Source: Fragilariopsis cylindrus CCMP1102
Lineage: Eukaryota > Bacillariophyta > Bacillariophyceae > Bacillariales > Bacillariaceae
Direction of reading: 5' to 3'
NCBI GenBank assembly: GCA_900095095.1
Contig: FMBT01000214.1
Location: 36,623-100,622 of the forward strand
Length of the DNA stretch: 64,000 bases
Part shown: positions 43,695 through 54,341 of the stretch, piece after piece
Layout: each line of letters starts with the position of its first letter
How positions within the stretch are numbered: position 1 is the stretch's first letter
Made by a program: the position numbers and the translations under genes
The notes under the pieces: generated by a model
The model's input: the letters and a program-made list of their open reading frames with translations, nothing else
Databases searched by the model: none
What the model was told of the DNA's origin: nothing

Positions 43695-44964
43695 GCGTAG
43701 TAGCTATCTCCTTTCTTTTTCACACGCCACGTCGTTGATAGTTGATCACGGTAAATAAGGATCTTTGGTTTAAATTGAATTTGGTCCGCCGTACAGTACC
43801 GAAATGTATTTACACAATATAATAAATATCAGTAATATACTCTTGTTTCGCCTTTCTCTTTGCTCTCCCTCTCCTCTCTGTCTCCTTCATTCATCATCTG
43901 TTCGACTTTCAAACCAATCACGCCAATTAAAAATTAGAATTCTCATCATCTAAAACTAAAATCTGAAATCTGAATGAATGAATGAATCAATCGTGTAGGG
44001 CCGTCCTTCTTATTCGTGACTCAATTTGTTCATGATTGTTTTTATCTTACGTACGAGATGATGAGAATTCAGATTTTCGATTGTGTACCGTAGAAATCAA
44101 TTGAGATGGTGGATCTGTGGTACTGTACCAGTATTGTGTTGTTGATGATAATGGAAGAGAAGTGGCGTCATCTGACAGTCTAGTGCGGTGCTTTGTAGGT
44201 AGCTGTTGACAAATAATACATTACGTATTCTTCAACACAGTTTAGTACAGATATCATTTCTGTACGAAAAAAATAATGAGCTACTGATACAACTTCATCG
44301 TCATTATCCATTTGGGCTAGCAACAAAAAGTGCCGGTTCAGGTCTTTGTTCTCTTCTTTTCATTGGTTGAGAATCTATCTCAGTTCCTTTATTTATTGTT
44401 TTAGTCGATAGGTTAGCAAACCTATTTCTACTAGTGGAGGGAGGGAGAGAGAGTGTGCTAGTCTAAATTGGTGCTTCGAATTTGGATCCTTAGATGGAGG
44501 GAGGGAGAGAGAGAGAGAGAGAGAGAGACATCAATACGCAACCACTCGCGCAACCAAGTCTTCCCGCCGGAGGCTACTTGCACAAACCACCGTCCTTTAT
44601 CGTGAGGAGCTCCAACGCGCATAGAAAAGTGCTTCACAAATCGAACCGCAAGGTCGATCCATTAACAAACACGGTAGATTTTGGTTACGCTCACGTGGAA
44701 GTGTGGCCGCTTGTGATTGATTACTATTCAACACAAAAATTAATAAATAACACAAAAACTAATAAAGAATGAATGAAAAAATAGATGTTTATTAATAAAT
44801 AACATATGCCTACTTCTGATACTGTACTGTGATTATGCTGTAATTACTACTGTATGGAGGCCCAAATATATATTATAATATGGCAATAGGTGAAGCCACC
44901 GGCTACAATTCTATAATATACATCCATAGTTTACTTTCGTTGGATCATTTTCTGCTGCTGCTTT
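43695..44964. other. Intergenic region with inverted repeat and GA tract
   Basis: About 1.3 kb between HSCB and the DUF6824/HA gene. It has a 15-nt inverted repeat (43937-43951 and 44056-44070). A GGAGGGAGAGAGAG tract occurs twice (44436-44453 and 44496-44528). A 92-codon ATG frame at 44494-44772 (+) starts inside the GA tract. The stretch 44530-44720 is less AT-rich, but no domain is recognisable, so it is not called. Confidence 0.45.
43937..44070. repeat. 15-nt perfect inverted repeat, 104-nt loop
   Basis: GAATTCTCATCATCT at 43937-43951 and its reverse complement at 44056-44070. Too short to name as a mobile element; could be the ends of a decayed miniature element. Confidence 0.55.
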
Positions 44965-46132
44965 TTAAAAGACCAAATCATCATCATCATCATCGTCGTC
45001 ATCGTCACTACTGCCATAGCATTCATCATCACGATCACCTTGTTCTGTACGGTAAATATTGGCGTTTCCGACACCACTATCTCCGTCGTACTTGTTGCTT
45101 TTGTTGTGCTGGCGGACTTGTTTTCTCCGAGCATCTGATCATCATCATCTTCGTGTTTAATTTGCTGCTGTTCTCTGTTGTTGACATCAACGACGATAGT
45201 TTCTGCAGGAGGTACTTCTATAACATTGGCTTCTGCGACACTACTGTCTCCGTCGCACTTGTTGTTGTTTTTACTGTTGCTACTGATCTTGTTTTCTTCG
45301 AGCATCTGTTCAGAATCATCTTCGTGTTCAATTTGTTGTGGTTCTTTGCTGTTGACATCAGCGACGGTTTTTCCTACAGGAAGTACTACTACTAGGGCAG
45401 GAGAGGAAGAAGGAGCTAATAGTCGCCATTTAAAACCAAGTTTTTCCATTGCACGAATTCTTTCTTTCGTCATCGAGCACTCTTTATCTTCTTTATATAA
45501 CCTGTGTTGTTGTCTCTGATTATCGGCCCACTTGCCAAGATTATTATATCCTTCAAACTGACAAGGAACATTACAGTCACCATTGTTTTTCCTATAGTCA
45601 GCAAGCTGTGCCAATCGATTTTCAAGAGTAAGTCGTCTTTTCCATCCAAAATCGAGCTTTTCCAATACACCAGATCGCTGCTGCTGCTTTACGTGTTCTA
45701 CATTTGTATTGTTTTGAGAGCAGCGCTGACGACTTTTCTCTCTAAACGAAGACGAGACCTTGTTCACAGCCTGAGCATATGTTATCGGTGTCCAACTATA
45801 ATCTTCTGCTGTTGTAAATTTCACAAACCGTCCCGGTGGATCTTGATTTTGAACAGTATCCACGATTGCTTTTGTTACCAGTAGCTTTGTGTGCTTCGGA
45901 GATCTTCTGTAAAGGTCACGATTTCTCTGGACCAATATACGGAACCAAACGTTTCCTGGATGATTCTTACCACTATGACCACATATAACGTCCTGTATTA
46001 TGTATAATAGATGTTATCATTGTTACAGAAAGAGATGGAAGCGTTCTAAGTGAGTATAGGGAAAACAAAAATGATAAATTCAACAACATAATCTGGATGA
46101 AACAAGCAAATGTAGTCATGGTTACATATAAA

Positions 46133-46163
<31 letters not shown>

Positions 46164-47289
46164 ACTTACGTGTTTGTTGATTCCCGCTACGATGAATCGT
46201 CTGTTGATCTGTTGCTGTAGAGAATAAAAACTTCCAATGTCAACCAAAGGCCTTTCCGACACAGAGGGACATTTCTTAGTGGCAGCAGCAGCAGCAGCAG
46301 CAGTAGCACTATCCGACGCAATTCGATGTGGTTGATATTTCTGCTCCATCAAACGCTGCCGTTCCTGTTGTTGTTGTTGTTGTACCATTAAACGCAGTTG
46401 TTGTTCCTGTTCCTGGTGTTTTACCATCAGACGCTGCTGCTGTTGCTGCTGTTCCAGTTGCTGCTTTTGTCGGTATTGCGTTTCTTGTTGTTCTTGTCCT
46501 TCATTGAATCGTAGTAACGCCAAATTTGCCACAATCCGTTGCTGTTGATTCTCCTGCTGTTGTTGTGCCATCAAACGCAGTTCCTGTTGCAGCTGTTCTT
46601 GCTGCTGCTGTTGTTGATGTTGTACCATCAAACGTAAATGGTGCCGCTTTTGTTGGTATTTATCTGATGTTCTTGCTCTTGATTGAATCGAAGTAACGCT
46701 AAAGCAGACGCACGTTGATGTTGTTCCTGTTGTTGTAGTTGATAACGCACCATTAACTGTTGCTGTTGTTGCTGATTTTGCTGATGATCTTGCTCTTGTT
46801 CTGGATTGAATCCAAGTAATTTTTGTACCATTCGATCACGAGCTGTATTGGTATCAACCACCTTTTTATCATCCTTGCGACGATGCAGTGAGTTTCGAGT
46901 AAATTCGATGCCTTCGCTGTTGCTAGTATTGCTGTTGCTGTCGTCGCTTTTACCATTGAATGTAAAGAGAGGACGAGGAATAGAAGGAGGACGCCGCTGC
47001 AATACCTGTCTGAATTGTTCCGCTAATAAAATTTGTTCCTGTTTCGATGAGGCATTTGTAAATCGTTCATAGTTATTTTCAACAAGTTCTTTCAGTGAAT
47101 TATTCATCATTTGGATGTTATTATTATTATTATTACTATTATTATTACTACTACTATTATCTTGGTTATTGCTGCTGTAATTATGATTGTTATCACTAGA
47201 TGATGATGATGATGATGATAGTAACAATAAATCAACCTTCCGTTTCTTGCTTTGCTACTACTACTACTACTACTACTGCTGCTTGTCAT
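44965..47289 (-). CDS. Gln-rich nuclear protein with DUF6824 and helicase-associated (HA) domain, three 1-nt breaks
   Basis: Exons 46170-47289 and 44965-45992 (intron 45993-46169, donor GTAAGT) encode about 716 residues when three missing bases are allowed for (near 47240, 46678 and 45085). Exon lengths plus these are divisible by three. The N terminus is poly-Ser followed by SKKRKVD, an SV40-like nuclear localisation signal read across the first break. Long Gln-rich coiled segments follow. The DUF6824 domain spans the intron: DVICGHSGKNHPGNVWF, VQRNRDLYRRSPKH, and GRFVKF..SWTPITYAQA. Then comes one HA domain (LADYRKNNGDCNVP, LGKWADNQRQQHRLY, MEKLGFKW). The C-terminal part has two copies of an acidic repeat (DVN..E.QQI.HEDD..QML.ENK) and ends in poly-Asp. 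A role in DNA binding or regulation is inferred from the domains. Confidence 0.82.
46131..46158. repeat. GA dinucleotide microsatellite at an intron edge
   Basis: About 12-13 AG units inside intron 45993-46169, next to a G run and 10 nt from the splice donor. Likely polymorphic. Confidence 0.8.
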
Positions 47290-48797
47290 CAATACTGGTC
47301 AGCTCACAAGTTCGCACACTGATTTTTCTTAAGAGAATCAATAAATACTTAATATTATATGGCCGGCGATCAAGGAATATCTTGGTAGCGTGTATCATAC
47401 TGACACACGGTAGTTGGGGATGTCTTAACTTCAAGTTCTAATAATGCGCTAATAGTCCCTTACGGTACTGGTGATTAATTAATGGGGTTGATCACATTAA
47501 GTAAGTAGTTTCTACCCATCGCGTTTGACGTACTAGTACAGTCTATTAAATACAACTGATTATTCACACACTACGGCAACTAGAATTTTCAGAGTTTCGC
47601 AGCACCCTCAAAAACCTCTATTTACACGCGTATACGCGTGTACTCCTGTTAAGGGATATTTTCAGAGTTTCGCAGTACCCTAAAAAACCTCTATTTACAC
47701 GCGTATACGCGTGTACTCCTGTTAAGGGATAATCTTTTTTATTTCTTCTTTCTCTACTACTATCGGTATTACTGTATGATAAATTTATGAATGTTAATTA
47801 TTTATTACCAGGAACATCCTCGATTTTTTAAAAATCGAATGAAGGAGTCAAACGATTCAGCTCAAAATATTTGAATTCTACGAGCTGAATACTGTAGGTG
47901 AGCTGAATGTGCCAGAATGTTTCAGCTCATGGGACTCACTAGACTGGTCCAGCGAAAATGTTTTACTGAATGAGAAAAAACTTAAATAAGGTTTTTCAGT
48001 ACAAGGACTGTTTTCTGTCAGGGTATCATACATAGGATGTTGTTAAGACTGTTTGTTATTTCACATCACATCATTATTGATACTATTATAAAAATAAATT
48101 CATAATTAATCTATCGACAATGGACTAAATCAGACTGAATCAGTCATGATTTGTTCTTAAAACTCGCTGTAAAAAACAACTGCATAATTCTTGCAAGTTT
48201 CAATCAAAAATTATTATATATTAGACTTGTATTAAACAGAAACGGTTAATATATTCCTACTCCTGGTTAAAAATGGGTCTAGGAAATACATTTAAATTTT
48301 AATTTAAAACCAATAGTTTGTAAGTTGCATGCTGTTGTAAGTTCTATAGTTTTACTAGTAATGTCTAGTAAATTGTGACTGAAAAAAATTCAGCTGGGAC
48401 AATTTTTAATTTTTTGACAAACATGCGCCGCGAGAATTTTTGTTCGTGGCGCACGCACACCCCTAAAAAATTTATTACCCCTGCGGTATTACAGCTCTGA
48501 ATGAGATCTTCCGCGATAAACCACTGGACCTATCTTTTTTTATTAAATGCAGAAAACAAAATAAAAATTGTACGTATAATCGTTATTTATGTGTCTTTTC
48601 TGGGCCTTTTGTTTCATAATATTAAGCATTCATGCATTATCCAATTCCTCGCGATCGGCAATAAGGAAAAGGCCAAAGAATAGCCGCATCATATTGTAAA
48701 GAAGTAATTCTTTTTCGTATCTTTGCGTTGCTGTAGATCAGGTCAGTCTTAGTAAGACGAAGGAAACAAATAATCTGCATACATACCGTGCACCGGT
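47290..48797. other. Divergent intergenic region between the two DUF6824 genes
   Basis: About 1.5 kb, AT-rich, no supported gene (the frame 48501-48683 has no features). It holds the palindrome-bearing tandem repeat at 47586-47731 and AGCTGAA/TTCAGCT motifs recurring at about 47860-47950. Presumed promoters of both genes. Confidence 0.5.
47586..47731. repeat. Two-copy 73-nt tandem repeat, each with an 18-nt palindrome
   Basis: Units start at 47586 and 47659 (TTTTCAGAGTTTCGCAG...). They are almost identical (a C/T change and a C/A change in the CACCCTCAAAA / TACCCTAAAAA part). Each contains the perfect palindrome ACACGCGTATACGCGTGT (47624-47641 and 47697-47714) followed by ACTCCTGTTAAGGGAT. 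The perfect symmetry and exact copy suggest a dimeric protein-binding site or a recent duplication. Confidence 0.92.
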
Positions 48798-50074
48798 ATG
48801 ACGATGTCTATTCCTGCTGAAACACCAACATCAATGCACACCAGTACTATTATTCCAGATAATAGTACGAGTACGAATAGTGGTAGTGGTATAATCAATA
48901 CGAATACGAATACGAATATGAATACAAATACGAATACTAATACGAATATGAATACGAATACGAATGTTGGTGATGATATACATGCAGAAAACAAGATATT
49001 GAAGCAAAGTAGAGTACCGGAGGATGTTGATGCATTATTGGCACGTGAATTGAATAATATGACATTTGCTGAACGAACAATGATATTAGAAGATGTACAT
49101 GGTGTTGGTGATTTTCCAAAGGAAGAAAATAATCCTGCTTTAATACAACAAAGACTATTAGAATTGAATATAGCATTGAATGCAATTTCAATCAAACCAG
49201 CGTTCGATGAAGCACAACGATTAGCATTACTTCTACCACCTGTTCCTGTCAACGAAACACAAACACAACCGGCAGTTGGACTTGTTAATGATCCATCATA
49301 TCGTATTAAATTTTTAAGAGCTGAACGGTATCATCCACATAATGCTGCAGTTCGTATGATTAACAATTTACAAATGATACATCAAACATTTGGTTCAGAT
49401 GGATTAATACGACCATTACATTTAAGTGATATGGCATTAGATCCTGATAATCAAATCTTATTTAGTGGTATGTCAATTCAAGTCATGCCTTATCGTGATA
49501 GACTTGGACGGAGAGTTGTTGTTCGAAGTGGTCGGAAAGTATTTGGAAGGGACGATGTTTGTACCAATACTAGGGTAAGCACAACACTATACGTTATATT
49601 GTATTTGAGTTTCCTTTTCTTTTTTGTTCTTGTTTTGTTGTTGTGATTCCTTTTGTCGACTTCTAATATCTTTTTTACCCGATTTTTTTTGTATACCAAT
49701 TCCAATTTAGTTAAAAGCATATTTGTATATATGTCAACAATTATCAGATGATATTGAATGTCAAATTAATGGTGCTGTATTCATTGCTTTCCCATTAAGT
49801 GAAACACGACAGGGTAAATTTCCTCTTTTAGATAAATCTGGTAGAATGATACTGGACACTATTGGACAAAGGATTGCTCCAATACGTATCTCAGCTGTTC
49901 ATGTATGTATTCCGGATGATCCATGGTTTAGTGTTGGTGCATCAATTGTTCTAAGAGCATTCCCAAAACAATTCCGAATACGAACAAGAGTCCATACAGG
50001 TAAGTGAATAACGTTATCGAAAAACAACAACAATATACAGTACTAATAATAAGTGCTAGTAGTAGTAGGGGCAA

Positions 50075-50108
<34 letters not shown>

Positions 50109-50859
50109 CTTTTCTTCCTGAAAAACTTGCTCGAAATTATTCGATTTACAACATCTTATTTGTCTCTTTATACTATTTTTATACCAATCTCGAAAACGAA
50201 AACGAAAAACAGGTTCTATAAATGAATGCTGCTATAAGCTCATGACTTATGGGATACCAGGTGAACAAATTCCAATAACATCATCTGGTATTACTAAACC
50301 AACGGATCATAAAAGATGGATTGCATTTTGTCAAGAACGCGAGGATGCTATATTTCATGGCGGTGTCGGTGGCAGTGTTAATGAGCAACATAATCAACGA
50401 CCGAAATGGACAACAGCAACGTATCCTGGTATATTTTGTCCATATTCAACAGATATATTAGTTGGTAGAGGATCACGTATAAAGAATCATATTGGGAATG
50501 AACGGTACCGTGAATTGTTACAATCCAAATATGAACTGTATGATGGTGTTAGTATAACAAAGAAGAAAGAAATTGCTATGGAGGTTGTCCGTGAAATTCA
50601 AGCAGCTGGTGGTCGATTTTTAGTACCGCATGGAAATTGTTGGATTGAAACTAACAATGAAACTGCAAGAACTAAAGTCAGTATCGCATTCCGTGATGTT
50701 CGTAAATCAATCAATGCACGTAGGAATCGTAATTATACCGATAGTAGTTCGGCAGAGTTTTGTGCTTCCTCGCCTTCTTCTTCAAGTAATCAAAACAGCA
50801 ATAGCAAAATTGGTACAACGCTCAGTATGGGTTGCATCATGCAACGTGTTAGTCGATGA
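48798..50859 (+). CDS. CRAL-TRIO (Sec14-like) protein fused to a DUF6824 domain, three exons
   Basis: Exons 48798-49574, 49711-49999 and 50213-50859 (introns with donors GTAAGC and GTAAGT) give 570 residues with all phases consistent. The N terminus carries a Thr-Asn repeat. A CRAL-TRIO N-like helix region follows (RIKFLRAERYHPHNAAVRM) and then a lipid-binding-like core (GRDDVCTNTR/LKAYLYMCQQL, INGAVFIAFPL, RISAVHVCIPDDPWFSVG). The last third is DUF6824: YSTDILVGRGSRIKNHIGNERY, LLQSKYELYDGVSITKKKEIAMEVVREI, GGRFLVP..CWIETNNETA and TKVSIAFRDVRKSI. The CRAL-TRIO call is by pattern, DUF6824 is stronger. It is divergent from the other DUF6824 gene. Role unknown; lipid-linked regulation is speculation. 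Confidence 0.75.
50076..50107. repeat. TG dinucleotide microsatellite in an intron
   Basis: 16 TG units inside intron 50000-50212 of the CRAL-TRIO/DUF6824 gene. Confidence 0.9.
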
Positions 50860-52242
50860 GTGAATAGCGTGAGGATAATACTATTCATACGAACGGCTAT
50901 AATACTATCATTTAACCACTGCTTTCAAATATTACACAACAATTCATCATTACAACCAGTAGCAACAACAACAACAACAACAACAAGGTGATCAATCCAA
51001 TACACATGTAAATAAATAAATAAATAAACGAAACAAACAGAAACTGCTACAAAACTGAAAGAGACAAAACCCAATCTTTGAATGAGGTATTTATATTTGT
51101 TGTTGTAAGATATAAATACTGAAAAGGAAGATCATAATATTTCTCCTAAAAAGATTTGGGGTTTTTAAGCTTGAAGCATTGCACAATAATTTTTACTTAA
51201 AAATTAGATCCAATACGGTACTGGATAATGGATATTATTCTAGTTTAAAACTTCTTTAATACTACAATTTCTACACTGCATCACACTAATGGGCCTTTTT
51301 TTTCAATCTTTATACTTCATATGATTATTTATTGCTTACCTCTCAATCAACTACAAAAATCCTAATAATAGCTACTGTACACTGCATGTGCTGTGTCTTG
51401 CAAAAATAGACACTGCTGAAGAAGCCTAGTGGCGGAAATAAATCACATACACAAAGTAATTTCAGTATAAATTAGTGTATATGAGTTGGGTCATCATCCA
51501 CTCCTTAATATTATTCTCTACTTATATATATATTACAGGTAAGAAGTACAATGCATCCAGCAACATAGTATACCAATCGTACCAAATCATGTCTCTCCCA
51601 TATGATGACGTCAATCACATTGCCAAAAATTTACAATTAGGAGTAATGACGCGTGCAACTATCACATTTATCCGTTGAAACATATTTTTTTGACAAGACT
51701 ACGACGAAATGCCGAGCGGTCCCGATTGGAACGAGAAAAATGAGTTCTTATTTAAATATATGTAAGCACATAATAATTAACCTTTCACACACTCACTCTA
51801 AAACTCACGAAATAGTTAGTTAATTACATACACTCCACTCCACTGGACTACATTACGGTTACCTTTTTAATGTGAGTACTGTACTGAGACTAAGAGCGAC
51901 AAAAGAATCAAAGTGAAGAAAAACGACACAGTCAAAGACACCTCAACGATATTTTCTGTTTGCTTATGAGGGAAGTAGTAAAGACCACACACAGCTCCTT
52001 ACCAAAAGAGACAAACTTCTTTTAGACTCGACTCGCTCATTCACTTCACTCAACGCAGCGACATTCGTTGTCTTCAAACGAAGGTTATTTCTTGTCTAAC
52101 CGAACCGACCCTCGTTACAGTTTGCGTAGTAAGACACGGAAAAGAAGTTTGCATATAAAAAGGAACTCTATTCAAGACCAATTTCTCACTTGACAAACCG
52201 TATCACAAAATCTCATTTTTTAAAAAATCTCAACGTACCCAC
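50860..52242. other. Long intergenic region
   Basis: About 1.4 kb between two plus-strand genes. An ACAACA run (50964-50988) and AAATAAATAAATAAA at 51011-51026 lie in the 3' flank. The frame 51475-51678 begins with GTG and is not supported. The region 52010-52200 likely holds the promoter of the next gene. Confidence 0.5.
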
Positions 52243-52279
52243 ATGACAATATCAATAGAAGGAGCTGTAATGGCAACAT

Positions 52280-52316
<37 letters not shown>

Positions 52317-53707
52317 TGCAGAGATGATGGATAGGACCAGAAAAAAAACAACGCAGGAGGGAGAAGCGTTATCAGTGACGGAGTACTTAGTAGTGGTGCA
52401 ATAATAACGCCATTATTACCCACTACTACCAGCTTCGTTCACCACAAAAAAAGATCGTTAAAAGGAGACGACGAAGAGGACAAAGATCAAAACAAGATGA
52501 TTCCAGTAACAAAAATGGTTATATTCCAGCATTTGAAGGATATTTAACAATTGGATTTTCTGTCTATGTTCCTGGTTCTAATACAAAGAATGATTTAGGT
52601 ACTACAACATCTGATGTTGATGATTCATTAGAATCCTTAATTATGTTATTTTTATGTTCCAAAGAAGTGGAATTAGTGATTAGTACTGATCCATCATTAC
52701 CATTAACACCGGTATGTCCCTTTGCGGAAATAGATTCACAAAATACACATACAACAAGTATCAACGACGAGAACAATTCTATTACTAATTACTATGGAGA
52801 TAAAATGATTGTTTGGAATTTACCCAAAACCACAACCCGTACGGTTGCGTTTGAGGATAGTACTGATACTACTACTGCATCTGACGCTGAAAATGAAACA
52901 TCTACGACTAATAGCAAAAGCAAGGATAGTGCTAGTAGTGATGAAGATCAGCAGCAATCACAAGAATATTATACACAGTGGGAATTTACCTATCCTGTCT
53001 ATCAATGGGGCGGTAGTAACGACAACGATAATGCAAATACAAATAATGAAATACTACTACAAGATACATTTAATACACAAGTGATTGAAACTGGTACACT
53101 GGATTCATTATTACCCTGGCCGAATGCACTTTCCTCCTCTTATGGGAATGAACCATATACATTTTGGGATCAAACTAGACCACCAATACCTCTTATATAT
53201 AATACAGATATACCCCGTGATGTATCAATTGCATTAATGTATGTCGGTGGTGGGATGATTGTGATCAATACATTATTTGCATTGATTATGAATGGTGTCT
53301 TAAGATATTGTAGGAATCGTCATCGACTTCGTCTGAAAAAACATCAAGCAGAAATGGAACAACGTCGTGGTGGTCATCATGGTAGTGGTGGTGGTATGAC
53401 GATGGAAGAAGGAAATATGAGGAGACGAATAAAAACTGAATATTTAGATACAGAAGAAGGTGTTTCTGCTATATTAATGGAAAGTAAACAATATGCCATA
53501 CGTAGTAGTACATCGACATTACGTGCAGGAAATACTGCTGCTACCAAAATTTCATCGTCGCCAACAACAATTGCAAAGGAAAATAATCTTGTCGCTCGTG
53601 CGAAACATCATCAACAATGGCATACTTATGGTCAAAACAACAATTTGTTAGGAGGAGGTTCTGATGATGATGGCGAAGATGATGAAGATCTGATTGCTAA
53701 TTGCTGA
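52243..53707 (+). CDS. Unknown single-pass membrane protein with poly-Ala leader, two 1-nt breaks
   Basis: ATG 52243 opens a leader with an 11-residue Ala run. Missing A residues in the A8 run near 52350 and in AAAA near 52492-52495 split it; adding both gives about 488 residues (span plus two divisible by three). After a basic patch (HHKKRSLKGDDEEDKD) comes a beta-rich region (GYLTIGFSVYVPGSN, LFLCSKEVELVISTDPSLP) and a conserved-looking WEFTYPVYQWGG. One clear membrane helix (MYVGGGMIVINTLFALIM) is followed by a basic juxtamembrane stretch (RYCRNRHRLRLKKHQ) and a Ser-rich tail. The orientation suggested by the basic side is N-out/C-in. No family recognised. The downstream start at 52643 would miss the conserved-looking GYIPAFEGYLTIGF. 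Confidence 0.7.
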
Positions 53708-54341
53708 TTATATAAATAAATAAAGGTAGTCAGTCGTGGTAAGGATATGTAATAAGCAGGAGATGAAAGAAAGTGTATCATGGTAAGACTAACGTTAGCG
53801 TAACGACTAACGTAAGCAGATAAAAACAAAGATATGAAAAATCAATGGCAACAATACACGTCGTACACGTTATAGCAGGACATCTGCCACACACCCCAGA
53901 GAAGAAATGAGGGGAAAATAGAAAAGATGCAATGATATATGTAAACGGCATTTTAATCATCAATTTCCTAATAAACAACGTAATAAACAAAAAGAATGCA
54001 AAACTTTTCTATCTTTGCTTACGTCTAGAGTTTATTTGCAAATTCTTTTCCAGGTTCTATAGAATCATTTTGGTGGTCGTGCGTGCTTTTATGTTATATA
54101 TAGTGTTTATTCTTCAAGCTAGGTAGTTGCTATAATTGCTATAAAAATAAGTGTTATCCCGTTGACCTTTTATATCATTGTTTATCATTTATGAAGCATT
54201 TCGTGGCGTTAGCTTATAATTATTGGTACTATTTGAGTGCCTGCTTTATAAAAAAGGTTTCCATACCGGTACTGCTAATCCGAGGACCCCAATCATCTCA
54301 CTAAAAGAAGGAACGAATGAATGAATTCATCCATCCATCCA
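53708..54341. other. Convergent intergenic region
   Basis: 3' flanks of the unknown membrane protein (+) and the hydrolase (-). Repeated AACGTTAGCGTAACGACTAACG sequence near 53790-53815; a CATTCATC/ATCCATCC tract near 54320-54345. No gene. Confidence 0.5.

Noticed and set aside
44880-45395. Plus-strand frame of 171 codons
   Set aside because: It is the complement of the acidic repeats at the end of the DUF6824/HA gene; its composition follows from those repeats.
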